A DNA stretch of 14,466 bases from an uncultured delta proteobacterium (GTDB lineage: Bacteria > Myxococcota_A > Polyangia > Polyangiales > Ga0077539): positions 1 to 14,466 of the forward strand of contig CAIOSS010000239.1 of the NCBI GenBank assembly GCA_903860995.1, read 5' to 3'. The notes below the pieces were generated by a model that saw only the letters and a program-made list of their open reading frames with translations, made no database searches and was not told where the DNA came from. A program made the translations under genes and the position numbers. Below are positions 7,116 through 13,883 of this stretch, one piece after another. Positions within the stretch are counted from its first letter, which is position 1. Each line of letters begins with the position of its first letter.

Positions 7116-8645
7116 ATGTCTGACGCACGACTCAAGGCGATCCTCGCGCGCGTCGAGCGCGGCGGGGGCGACAAGTACCACGCGAAGAATACCCGGGAGG
7201 GTAAGCTCTTCGCGCGCGAGCGCATCGCGCGGCTCATCGACGCGGGGTCGTTCCAGGAGGACGCCGCGTTGGCCAACAACCTCGACGCCGACCTCCCGGC
7301 GGACGGCGTGGTCACCGGCACGGCGACCGTGCACGGCCGCACCGTCGCGATCATGGCCAACGACTCCACCCTCAAGGCCGGCTCCTGGGGCTGGCGCACG
7401 GTGGTGAAGATCCTGCGCGTGCAGGAGACGGCCCGCGACCTGCGCTGCCCGATGCTCTACCTCGTCGACTCGGCGGGGGCGCGCATCACCGACCAGATCC
7501 TGATGTTCCCGGGGCGCCGGGGCGCGGGGCGCATCTTCTACAACCAGGTGCAGATGTCTGGCCAGGTGCCGCAGCTGTGCCTGCTCTTCGGGCCGAGCGC
7601 GGCGGGCGGCGCGTACATCCCGGCCTTCTGCGACGTCGTGGTGATGGTCGAGGGCAACGCGAGCATGTACCTGGGCTCGCCCCGCATGGCCGAGATGGTC
7701 ATCGGCGAGAAGGTCACGCTCGAGGAGATGGGCGGCGCGAAGATGCACTGCTCGGTCTCCGGCTGCGGCGACGTGCTGGTGAAGACCGAGGACGACGCCA
7801 TCGCGTGGGCCAAGCGCTACCTCGCGTACATGCCGCAGAGCTACGAGCACACCCCCGCGCGGGTCGAGGCGGTGGCCCCGGACGCGAGCGGCAAGACGCT
7901 GGAGCAGATCGTTCCCATCGACGAGAACAAGCCCTTCAACATGTTTCACTTCATCCGGGAGCTCGTCGACAAGGACAGCCTCCTGGAGGTGAAGAAGCTC
8001 TTCGCGCAGGAGATGATCACCGCCTTCGCGCGCATCGACGGGCAGCCCGTGGGCATCGTGGCCAACCAGCCCTGGTACAAGGGCGGCGTGATCTTCGTCG
8101 ACAGCGCCGACAAGGCCGCGCGCTTCATCTGGCTCTGCGACGCGTTCAACATCCCGCTGCTCTATCTGGCCGACGTGCCGGGCTTCATGATCGGCACCAA
8201 GGTCGAGCGCGAGGGCATCATCCGCGCGGGCGCCAGGATGATCGCCGCGGTGAGCGAGGCGCGCGTGCCGAAGCTCTCGGTGGTGGTGCGCAAGGCCTAC
8301 GGCGCCGGGCTCTACGCGATGGGCGGGCCGGCCTTCGAGCCCGACGCCTGCCTGGCGCTGCCGACGGCGTCCATCGCGGTGATGGGCCCGAGCGCGGCGG
8401 TCAACGCGGTGTACTTCAACAAGATCCAGGAGGTACCCGAAGGGGCCGAGCGCGACGCGTACGTGCAGAAGCTCCGCGCGGAGTACCGGGAGGGCGTCGA
8501 CCTCTACAAGCTGGCGGGAGACCTCGTCATCGACGCGGTGGTGCCCTTCGAGGGCCTGCGCGGTGAGCTCTCGCGGCGCTTCGCGCGGCTGACCTCGAAG
8601 CGCGAGACGCGGCCGCGGAAGCATCACATGGTGCCGCCGGTCTGA
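7116..8645 (+). CDS. Acyl-CoA carboxylase, carboxyltransferase (beta) subunit
   Basis: This subunit moves a carboxyl group from biotin to an acyl-CoA such as propionyl-, acetyl- or methylcrotonyl-CoA. Its 509 residues are the usual length. The N-terminal crotonase-like half has the oxyanion-hole motif GPSAAGGAYIPAF (159-171) and YLGSPRMAEMVIGEKVT (185-201). The C-terminal half has VGIVANQPW (312-320), LADVPGFMIGTKVEREG (351-367), RKAYGAGLYAMGGPAFEPD (392-410) and IAVMGPSAAVN. The end HHMVPPV is a familiar family ending. At the site where propionyl-CoA carboxylases have an Asp (GGAYDVM), this protein has GAGLYAM, with Tyr400 there, closer to the GAGNYGM of methylcrotonyl-CoA carboxylase. Substrate is therefore open. 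A separate biotin carboxylase/carrier subunit is required and is not in the window. The gene is followed after 2 nt by the small membrane protein gene. Confidence 0.92.
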   Translation: MSDARLKAILARVERGGGDKYHAKNTREGKLFARERIARLIDAGSFQEDAALANNLDADLPADGVVTGTATVHGRTVAIMANDSTLKAGSWGWRTVVKILRVQETARDLRCPMLYLVDSAGARITDQILMFPGRRGAGRIFYNQVQMSGQVPQLCLLFGPSAAGGAYIPAFCDVVVMVEGNASMYLGSPRMAEMVIGEKVTLEEMGGAKMHCSVSGCGDVLVKTEDDAIAWAKRYLAYMPQSYEHTPARVEAVAPDASGKTLEQIVPIDENKPFNMFHFIRELVDKDSLLEVKKLFAQEMITAFARIDGQPVGIVANQPWYKGGVIFVDSADKAARFIWLCDAFNIPLLYLADVPGFMIGTKVEREGIIRAGARMIAAVSEARVPKLSVVVRKAYGAGLYAMGGPAFEPDACLALPTASIAVMGPSAAVNAVYFNKIQEVPEGAERDAYVQKLRAEYREGVDLYKLAGDLVIDAVVPFEGLRGELSRRFARLTSKRETRPRKHHMVPPV

Positions 8646-8647
8646 CG

Positions 8648-9202
8648 GTGGCCACCGAGCCCGACAGCGGCAAGGGTCCGAAGGAGGGCAGCAAGCCACG
8701 ATCGGTCGGCGCCCTGGTGGCGCTGGGCTTCGTGGCGGTGACCATCCCGCTGCTGCTGTACGCTGCGCGCAACGGGCCCGACCACGACGACCGCCCGCAC
8801 GACCCGCTCGAGCTCTCCGACGAAGCCGAGCTGCGCGCGGTCGTGATGGCGGTGTCGGGGGTGATCCAGGCCCGGCGTGGTGAGGACGAAGACCGGGCCA
8901 TCCGTGCGCTGGAGGCGCTGCGCCCGCGCAGCCCGGGGGCCAACGACCTGCGCGAGTCCTGCGTGACGACCTACCGGGGCGCCTACGACGCGCAGCGAAT
9001 CTCGGCGGACCTGCGCGGGCTTCTGCCCGCCGACGGCGGCGCGCTCAGCGACGAGCAGCGGCGGCGCATGAGCGAGATGCTCGACCGCAGCCAGCGCCTG
9101 GTGAACGAGGCCCGCGACGCGCACCTGCGCTGCGTCGGGCTCTACGAGCAGGCCGCGGTGCGGCTGCACATCTCGCCCGCGCAGCGCCCCAACAACCCCT
9201 GA
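8648..9202 (+). CDS. Small single-pass membrane protein of unknown function
   Basis: The 184-residue product starts at GTG 8648, two bases after the carboxyltransferase stop, so translation is probably coupled. I see no good Shine-Dalgarno, but the next in-frame ATG would remove the membrane segment. Residues 1-19 are polar with Lys/Arg, 20-40 form one hydrophobic helix (VGALVALGFVAVTIPLLLYA), and the rest is hydrophilic and predicted mostly alpha-helical. Positive charges before the helix and acidic residues after it suggest an inside N-terminus and a periplasmic C-terminal domain. Two Cys (C105, C162) in that domain could form a disulfide. I do not recognise a family. It sits between two metabolic enzymes and nine bases before the next gene, so it belongs to the same transcription unit, although its job is not evident. 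Confidence 0.75.
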   Translation: MATEPDSGKGPKEGSKPRSVGALVALGFVAVTIPLLLYAARNGPDHDDRPHDPLELSDEAELRAVVMAVSGVIQARRGEDEDRAIRALEALRPRSPGANDLRESCVTTYRGAYDAQRISADLRGLLPADGGALSDEQRRRMSEMLDRSQRLVNEARDAHLRCVGLYEQAAVRLHISPAQRPNNP

Positions 9203-9211
9203 CAGGTAGCG

Positions 9212-10411
9212 ATGCCGATGAGCGACGAGAGGTCCCTGGATACCCGCGCGGTGCACGCCGGAGAGGCCCGCGCGAAGGCGCACGACTCGCTCACCACGCC
9301 GGTGGCGCTGACGTCGACGTACACCTTCGAGAGCGCCGAGGCGCTCGGTCGCCATCACCGCCGCGAGGTCGAGCGCGAGGAGTACGGCCGCTACGGCAAC
9401 CCCACGGTGCGCGCCGCCGAGCGGAAGCTCGCCGACCTCGACGGCGCCGAAGACGCCGCCCTCTTCGCTTCGGGCATGGCGGCCATCACCACCACCCTGC
9501 TCGCGATGCTGCGCTCGGGCCACCACGTGGTGCTCACCCGCGACTGCTACCGGCGCACGCGGCAGTTCGTGACGGCCGTGCTGCCCCGCTATGGCGTGGA
9601 GTCGACGGTCGTCGAGCCGGGCGACCCCGACGCGGTCGCGCGGGCGATCATCCCGGGCAAGACCCGGCTGGTGATCTCCGAGTCGCCGACCAACCCATAC
9701 CTGCGCGTGGTCGACCTCGAGGCGCTGCGGGCCATCAAGGCCGAGCACCCGTCGGTGAAATTCCTCATCGACGCGACCTTCTCGACGCCGGTGAACCAGC
9801 GACCCATCGAGTACGGCGTCGACCTGGTGATCCACTCGGCGACGAAGTACCTCGGCGGCCACAACGACCTCCTCGCCGGCTCGGTGAGCGGGTCGGCCGC
9901 GCTCGTCGACGCCATCCGGGACTTCCGCGGCGTGCTCGGCGGCGTGCTCGACCCGCACGCGGCCTACCTCCTGCTCCGCGGCGTGAAGACCCTCGGGCTG
10001 CGCGTGGCCCGGCAGAACGCCTCGGCGCTCTCGCTCGCCCGCGCCCTGGAGTCCGATCCTCGCATCGAGCGGGTGTTCTACCCTGGCCTGGAGAGCCACC
10101 CCGACCACCGGGTGGCGGTCGCGCAGATGTCCGGCTTCGGCGGCGTGGTGAGCTTCCTCGTGAAGGGCGACGGGCCACGCACCGAGCGCTTCGTCGACGC
10201 GTGCCGCATCGCCGCCATCGCGCCGTCGCTCGGCGGCGTCGAGACCCTCATCGAACAGCCCGCGCTGATGTCCTACTACGAGATGAGCCCCGACGAGCGG
10301 ATCGCGGTGGGCATCCCCGACAACCTGGTGCGACTCGCGGTGGGCATCGAGTCCTGCGACGACCTGCTCGACGACCTCGCGCAGGCGCTCGACGCGGCCT
10401 TCACGCGCTAG
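9212..10411 (+). CDS. metB: Cystathionine gamma-synthase-like PLP enzyme (plant-type)
   Basis: This is a Cys/Met-metabolism PLP enzyme, most likely joining an activated homoserine to cysteine to make cystathionine on the way to methionine. The 399 residues include YGRYGNPT (58-65), the phosphate-binding ASGMAAITTTLLAML (86-100), Y113 stacking on the cofactor, SESPTNPYLRVVD (156-168), pyridine-nitrogen Asp D187 in LIDATFSTPVNQ, and the Schiff-base lysine K212 in HSATKYLGGHNDLLAGS. From memory, several stretches follow the plant enzyme more closely than E. coli MetB: DCYRRTRQFV (111-120), the LGGVLDPHAAYLLLRGVKTL segment, and EQPALMSYYEMSPDER. Plant enzymes use O-phosphohomoserine, bacterial ones acyl-homoserines, so the donor is uncertain. 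Cystathionine gamma-lyase or methionine gamma-lyase activity cannot be excluded from sequence alone. A second ATG at 9218 would shorten it by two residues. It ends on a CTAG shared with the convergent lipoprotein gene. Confidence 0.85.
   Translation: MPMSDERSLDTRAVHAGEARAKAHDSLTTPVALTSTYTFESAEALGRHHRREVEREEYGRYGNPTVRAAERKLADLDGAEDAALFASGMAAITTTLLAMLRSGHHVVLTRDCYRRTRQFVTAVLPRYGVESTVVEPGDPDAVARAIIPGKTRLVISESPTNPYLRVVDLEALRAIKAEHPSVKFLIDATFSTPVNQRPIEYGVDLVIHSATKYLGGHNDLLAGSVSGSAALVDAIRDFRGVLGGVLDPHAAYLLLRGVKTLGLRVARQNASALSLARALESDPRIERVFYPGLESHPDHRVAVAQMSGFGGVVSFLVKGDGPRTERFVDACRIAAIAPSLGGVETLIEQPALMSYYEMSPDERIAVGIPDNLVRLAVGIESCDDLLDDLAQALDAAFTR
10408..10411. other. CTAG shared by two convergent stop codons
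   Basis: The + strand TAG of the cystathionine gamma-synthase gene (10409-10411) and the minus-strand TAG of the lipoprotein gene (10410-10408) overlap within one CTAG. There is no space between the genes for an intergenic terminator, so transcripts must end within the opposite gene. Confidence 0.9.
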
Positions 10412-11472
10412 CGATCGGAGACGCGGGCGCAGCGCAGACGGAGGTTCTGCACGCGCTCGATGAGGTTGTAGTCGCCGTCGCGGAGGTCGTAGCCCACGCC
10501 CATGTACCCGGCGGGGCAGTCGTCCTGGGTTCGGGTACCGCCGCTGCTGTCGCCGTGGGCGCGGAGCTGGGCGCCGAAGGTGCGGCTCGCCAGCCAGGCG
10601 CTGATGGGCGCGCAGGTCGCCTGGAGCCGGTCGATGACGCCGCCCGCGTTGATGGTGAAGCGCACGATGACCTGGTTGGCCGGGCAGAGGTCGTCGTTGC
10701 TGCCGCCGAAGGTGCCGCCCTGCCGACCGCCCTGCACCGCCATGCCCAGGTTGCCGTCGGGGTTGAGCGGCGCGCACCACGGCGCGAGCCCGCTGACGTA
10801 AAGGCTCGACCAGGTGGTGAGCCCCACCAGGACGCGCCCCGCCCCGCAGCGCACGTTGTCGATCGAGCTGGACGGCTCGCCGCTTCGCCACGGTGTGTTG
10901 CGAACATCGCTCTCGCTGACGTTCCAGCTGATCGGGAAGCCTACGTCGACCGCGGGCGCGTCGACCGGAGGCACGTCAACTGCGGGCACGTCAACTGCGG
11001 GCACGTCGACCGGAGGGACATCCCGGCCAGCGTCCGTCGGCGCGTCCACGATGGAAACGTCGCTGCCGAGGTCCGTCGGGCCGTCGGCGAGAGGCACATC
11101 CACCGGGGCATCGATGGCCTCGCCGTCGAGCACCTCGGCGGCGTCGCTCTGGATCGCACCGTCCCCGACGTCGGCGGTCAGAACATCGGCGGCGACATCA
11201 TCCGGGGCATCGCCGATGTCGAGGTCCATCATGCCGACGTCGAACGCGTCGTCGCCGCTGTCGAACGCATCGTCGGCAACGCCGCGGTCGGGGGCTGCGT
11301 CCGGCGCGTCGATCGGGGCCTCGACGTCCGGCGGGGCGTCGAAGGCCTCGCCCCCGTCGGCCGTCATCGAGATTACGTCTGGAATCGATCGGAGATCAGG
11401 GTTTCCGAGGCCGCATCCGACCGTCGAGACAAGACACAGGATCCACGCGCTGGAGGTTCGCACGGACCTCAC
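10408..11472 (-). CDS. Lipoprotein with Asp-rich stalk and three Cys-pair repeats
   Basis: I choose the GTG at 11472 (354 residues). It has GGGA a few bases upstream and begins with a short basic region, then AWILCLVSTVGC, where C20 is the likely lipidation site (TVGC is an acceptable but not ideal lipobox). A longer reading to the ATG at 11559 would bury the signal. Residues ~25-187 form a low-complexity stalk rich in Asp, Ala, Val and Pro, ending in tandem VDVPA/VDVPP repeats. The C-terminal ~165 residues hold three similar units, each starting with Cys-(Gly/Pro)-Ala and ending with a second Cys after a hydrophobic stretch: C209-C233, C263-C287 and C319-C348. Unit two reads CPANQVIV to IDRLQATC; unit three reads CPAGYMGVGY to LRLRC. 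I recall similar units in myxobacterial secreted proteins but know no named domain; a beta-rich lectin-like fold is a guess. Predicted location is the outer membrane, exposed to the periplasm or surface. Confidence 0.75.
   Translation of the reverse strand: MRSVRTSSAWILCLVSTVGCGLGNPDLRSIPDVISMTADGGEAFDAPPDVEAPIDAPDAAPDRGVADDAFDSGDDAFDVGMMDLDIGDAPDDVAADVLTADVGDGAIQSDAAEVLDGEAIDAPVDVPLADGPTDLGSDVSIVDAPTDAGRDVPPVDVPAVDVPAVDVPPVDAPAVDVGFPISWNVSESDVRNTPWRSGEPSSSIDNVRCGAGRVLVGLTTWSSLYVSGLAPWCAPLNPDGNLGMAVQGGRQGGTFGGSNDDLCPANQVIVRFTINAGGVIDRLQATCAPISAWLASRTFGAQLRAHGDSSGGTRTQDDCPAGYMGVGYDLRDGDYNLIERVQNLRLRCARVSDR
10944..11018 (-). repeat. Five tandem 15-bp repeats coding the stalk
   Basis: Five 15-bp units start at 10944, 10959, 10974, 10989 and 11004. 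The third and fourth are identical (CGTCAACTGCGGGCA); the others differ by a few bases. Being a multiple of three they encode repeats of a five-residue VDVPA/VDVPP/VDAPA unit, and gain or loss of units would change stalk length without a frameshift. Confidence 0.85.
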
Positions 11473-11492
11473 TGTATCCCGATGACGCACTG

Positions 11493-11518
11493 CGTGGGCG
11501 GCGGCGCGCACGCCCACG
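11493..11518. promoter_or_regulatory. 8-bp inverted repeat in the divergent intergenic region
   Basis: CGTGGGCG (11493-11500) and CGCCCACG (11511-11518) are perfect inverted arms separated by 10 bp. They lie 21 bp before the chosen start of the minus-strand lipoprotein and 115 bp before the divergent + strand lipoprotein. This could be an operator for one or both genes, or a leader hairpin. I see no clear promoter hexamers in the 160-nt region 11473-11632. Confidence 0.35.
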
Positions 11519-11620
11519 AGGCCGTCGGGTGCGTTCTGCCCTGGGGCTTCCATGACCACCCACGATCACCCTGGAAACAAGTCAAACTCGAGCGGCATGC
11601 GGACTGCAAAGCACAGAGCC

Positions 11621-11625
11621 AGGAA
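11621..11625 (+). promoter_or_regulatory. Ribosome binding site that decides the start at 11633
   Basis: AGGAA lies 7 nt before the ATG at 11633, an ideal distance, but only 1 nt before the in-frame ATG at 11627. It therefore favours 11633, which also gives a compact lipoprotein signal peptide. Confidence 0.5.
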
Positions 11626-11632
11626 TATGGAG

Positions 11633-12397
11633 ATGTCATCGCCGACCCCGCGTTTGCTGTTGAGCCTGGCATCGATTGCGCTCGTGGCGGGCTGCTACGG
11701 CAGCGATGACGCGCTCACGGAGGCAGAGGGCGGCGGAGGCGGGGCGTCCGCGGCGGTGGTCAGCGAACTCACCGTGGGCGGTCACTACTGCCCCACGCGC
11801 GGGGAAATCGCGGGGCGCACCATTCCGACAGACGATCTTTATTACATCACCAGCTTCGGGGGCGGGGTCGACACGCAGCGCATGGCCTGCGGCGGTATCG
11901 CCGATGGCCGCTGGATGTACATCGCCGACTCGTGGCGCTTCGGCTGCCGCGCGCGGGTCCGGGTGACCAACCCCCGCACCGGTCGCTGGTGCGTGACGCA
12001 GGTCGCCGACGTGGGTCCCAACATCTGCGTCGAGCGAGCGGCGGGCAAGCCCATCATCGATGCGTCGCCCGTGATTACCCGCGAGCTCTTCGGCCGCAGC
12101 TCGGCGGGGTGGTCCGAGCGCATCGTGGTGCGCGCGGAGCTCGTGGCCGCCTCGACGCCGCTGGGCTGCGGAAGCGGTGCGGCGGCCCCGTCGATGACGC
12201 CGACGATGGAGGCCCCCGTCGCGAGCTGCTTCAGCGGCACGTACGCCCGGGAGATGGCCGGGCGAACGTGTGTGCAGAGCCGCTTCGACGGCGAGTGGTA
12301 CCAGTGCACCGGCGGCAACTGGCGGCTCGACCGCGCGATCCCCTCGCGCCGCTCGGGCCCCGCGGGCGCCTGCTCCGCGATGATCTCGCTCCGCTGA
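11633..12397 (+). CDS. Lipoprotein with double-psi beta-barrel-like (RlpA/expansin-type) domain and Cys-rich tail
   Basis: From ATG 11633 the 254-residue product begins MSSPTPRLLLSLASIALVAG with C21 in a clear lipobox (LVAGC). Earlier in-frame starts at 11552 and 11627 are less likely. A Gly/Ala-rich spacer (about 33-40) precedes the domain. Residues ~95-165 resemble a double-psi beta-barrel as in RlpA and expansins: CRARVRVTNPRTGRWC (105-120), VADVGPN with D126 where the family Asp normally sits, then IIDASPVITRELFG (141-154). The Tyr-rich N-terminal motif of RlpA is not obvious, so activity on peptidoglycan is uncertain. The tail (199-254) carries C199, C213, C225 and C247 with TCVQSRFDGEWYQCTGGNW, a possible small disulfide-bonded binding module I cannot name. 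Ten Cys follow the lipid Cys (53 to 247), consistent with disulfides outside the cytoplasm. It diverges from the minus-strand lipoprotein gene across a 160-nt gap. Confidence 0.7.
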   Translation: MSSPTPRLLLSLASIALVAGCYGSDDALTEAEGGGGGASAAVVSELTVGGHYCPTRGEIAGRTIPTDDLYYITSFGGGVDTQRMACGGIADGRWMYIADSWRFGCRARVRVTNPRTGRWCVTQVADVGPNICVERAAGKPIIDASPVITRELFGRSSAGWSERIVVRAELVAASTPLGCGSGAAAPSMTPTMEAPVASCFSGTYAREMAGRTCVQSRFDGEWYQCTGGNWRLDRAIPSRRSGPAGACSAMISLR

Positions 12398-12435
12398 TTG
12401 CGCGTCGCCCGGCCGCGTTGTAGCCGTCCCCGTCG

Positions 12436-13194
12436 ATGGACCCACGATCGACGATGCGGGCCGGGCTGCGGGCGCTCGGGCTCGCCTCGGTCACCGGCGC
12501 GGAGTGCGGCGCCCTTTGGCTGGAGACCCGCCTGCGCGGAATGTCCGACGAGCGGCAGGACGCCTATGTGCGCGCCTGGAGCGGTCGGCTGCTCGCGGTG
12601 TTCGGCGTGCGCGTCGTCGACGACCCCGCGCTCGCGGCGCTTCCTGCGGTGCCCGCGGCGGGGCGGCTCATCGTGTCGAACCACCGCTCGATGCTGGATA
12701 TCTTGGTGATCCTGTCGCGCTTCGGCGGCAACATCCTCTCCAGGGACGACCTCCAGCGCTGGCCCCTCTTCGAGCGCCTCGCGGCCATCGCCGGCACGCT
12801 CTACGTCGACCGCGGCAGCAGCGCGAGCGGGGCGGCCTCCATCCGGCGCGTCGGCGATCGGCTGTCCCGGGCCAGGGCCGTGACGGTCTTCGCGGAGGGC
12901 ACCACGTACCCAGGAGACGAGGTGCGACCCTTCCACGGGGGCGCCTTCCTCGCGGTGGCGCGGACGGGCGGCGAGGTGCTCCCGGTGGGCCTCGCGTACC
13001 ACGAGCCCGAGGCGATCTACTGGCAGGAGTCCCTGGGAGCCCACGGCCGTCGGCTGATCGAGCAGCCGTCGATCACCGTCGCGCTCCGCCTCGGGGCGCG
13101 GATCCCAGCGGCGGGCCAGACGACGAAGCGGCTCACCGCGGAGACGCACGCCGCGGTGCAGGCGGCCGTGACGCGGGCGCGCGGGCAACTCTAG
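12436..13194 (+). CDS. PlsC-type 1-acylglycerol-3-phosphate acyltransferase family protein
   Basis: The enzyme probably transfers a fatty acyl group to lysophosphatidic acid or another lyso-lipid at the inner membrane face. Its 252 residues match the family length. The catalytic HX4D motif is present as SNHRSMLDIL (H83, D88). LYVDRGSS (122-129) fits motif II. Motif III is FAEGTTYPGD (152-161), where most members have FPEGTR; the EGT core is intact but the Arg is replaced by Thr. Motif IV is VLPVGL (181-186). The N-terminus is only mildly hydrophobic (about 10-30), so membrane attachment may be peripheral. Acceptor specificity cannot be read; an ornithine-lipid or other lysolipid acyltransferase is possible. 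It starts 38 nt after the upstream lipoprotein gene and ends on a CTAG shared with the convergent esterase gene. Confidence 0.87.
   Translation: MDPRSTMRAGLRALGLASVTGAECGALWLETRLRGMSDERQDAYVRAWSGRLLAVFGVRVVDDPALAALPAVPAAGRLIVSNHRSMLDILVILSRFGGNILSRDDLQRWPLFERLAAIAGTLYVDRGSSASGAASIRRVGDRLSRARAVTVFAEGTTYPGDEVRPFHGGAFLAVARTGGEVLPVGLAYHEPEAIYWQESLGAHGRRLIEQPSITVALRLGARIPAAGQTTKRLTAETHAAVQAAVTRARGQL
13191..13194. other. Second CTAG shared by two convergent stop codons
   Basis: The + strand TAG of the acyltransferase (13192-13194) and the minus-strand TAG of the esterase (13193-13191) overlap in CTAG, the same arrangement as at 10408-10411. Confidence 0.9.
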
Positions 13195-13883
13195 CGGAGC
13201 ACCGACTGGAGCCACGACCCGGCGCGGGCGCACACGCCCTGGCTGATGGTGTGCGGGCCGTGGAAGGGCGCCCACTCGACGGCGGCGCCGTGACCGACGA
13301 GCAGCGTGTGAAGCTCCTCGGCCACCGCGAAGGGGAGGATCGGGTCCTGTCGGCCGTGGCTCTGGAACACCCTGCGATCGCGCGCGTTCTGCGCGAGGGC
13401 CGGCCGCCAGCGACCGCCCGCGAGCAGCGTGCCCGAGAGGATCATGAGTCCGGCCCAGCGCTCGGGCGCGTTGAAGAAGAGGTCGGTGGTGACCATCGCA
13501 CCCTGGGAGAAGCCGCCGATGACCGTGTTCGCCGGGTCGACGCCGTGGTCACGGACGAGCGCCTGGAGACACGACTGCGTGCGGGCGAGGGCGTCGGTCA
13601 TGCCCGCGGGCGTGGCCTCCGTGTCGAACACCCGGGGGCGGCCCTGCATCAGTGCGATCTGGATGGCGACCATGTCGATGGGCCACCAGGCGCGGGCGCC
13701 GCCGCCGAGGTCGAGCGGGGCCTCGGGGAAGAACCACCGCACGCCCGGCCCGGCCTCGATGGCGCCGGAGAGCCCGCAGAGGTCGTCCCCGGGAGCGCCG
13801 TAACCGTGACAGAGAATGACCGACGGCCCGGCGACCGGCCCGGCCGTGCGGACCCGCAGTCCGCCGACTTCCAACGTCTTCAT
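13191..13883 (-). CDS. Alpha/beta-hydrolase, phospholipase/carboxylesterase family
   Basis: The 230-residue product is a serine esterase of the LysoPLA/carboxylesterase type (acyl-protein thioesterase relatives), without a signal peptide and so probably cytoplasmic. The oxyanion region is VILCHGYGAPGDD (22-34). The nucleophile S126 is in GGFSQGAM (123-130), the Asp D180 in SHGRQDPILPF (175-185), and the His H211 in PFHGPHTIS (207-215); all three catalytic residues are present. The DxxxHGxxD layout and length are typical. The ATG at 13883 overlaps the upstream stop codon by ATGA, so translation is coupled to the partial beta-propeller gene. A frame extending upstream to 14147 lies entirely inside that gene and is rejected as the start. 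True substrate is unknown: a short-chain ester, lysophospholipid or thioester are all possible. Convergent with the acyltransferase gene. Confidence 0.88.
   Translation of the reverse strand: MKTLEVGGLRVRTAGPVAGPSVILCHGYGAPGDDLCGLSGAIEAGPGVRWFFPEAPLDLGGGARAWWPIDMVAIQIALMQGRPRVFDTEATPAGMTDALARTQSCLQALVRDHGVDPANTVIGGFSQGAMVTTDLFFNAPERWAGLMILSGTLLAGGRWRPALAQNARDRRVFQSHGRQDPILPFAVAEELHTLLVGHGAAVEWAPFHGPHTISQGVCARAGSWLQSVLR

Noticed and set aside
6432..10891. Two 755-residue minus-strand frames (6432-8699 and 8624-10891)
   Set aside because: Both run antisense to well-identified genes (barrel protein, carboxyltransferase, cystathionine gamma-synthase) and look like low-complexity Arg/His/Ala shadow translations.
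10944..11018. CRISPR-like tandem repeats
   Set aside because: Units are 15 bp, contiguous with no spacers, in frame within a coding stalk, and no cas gene is present.
10201..11709. 502-residue + strand frame over the minus-strand lipoprotein
   Set aside because: It overlaps the end of the cystathionine gamma-synthase gene out of frame and mirrors the stalk repeats. The minus-strand reading gives a lipobox, ordered Cys repeats and sensible domains.
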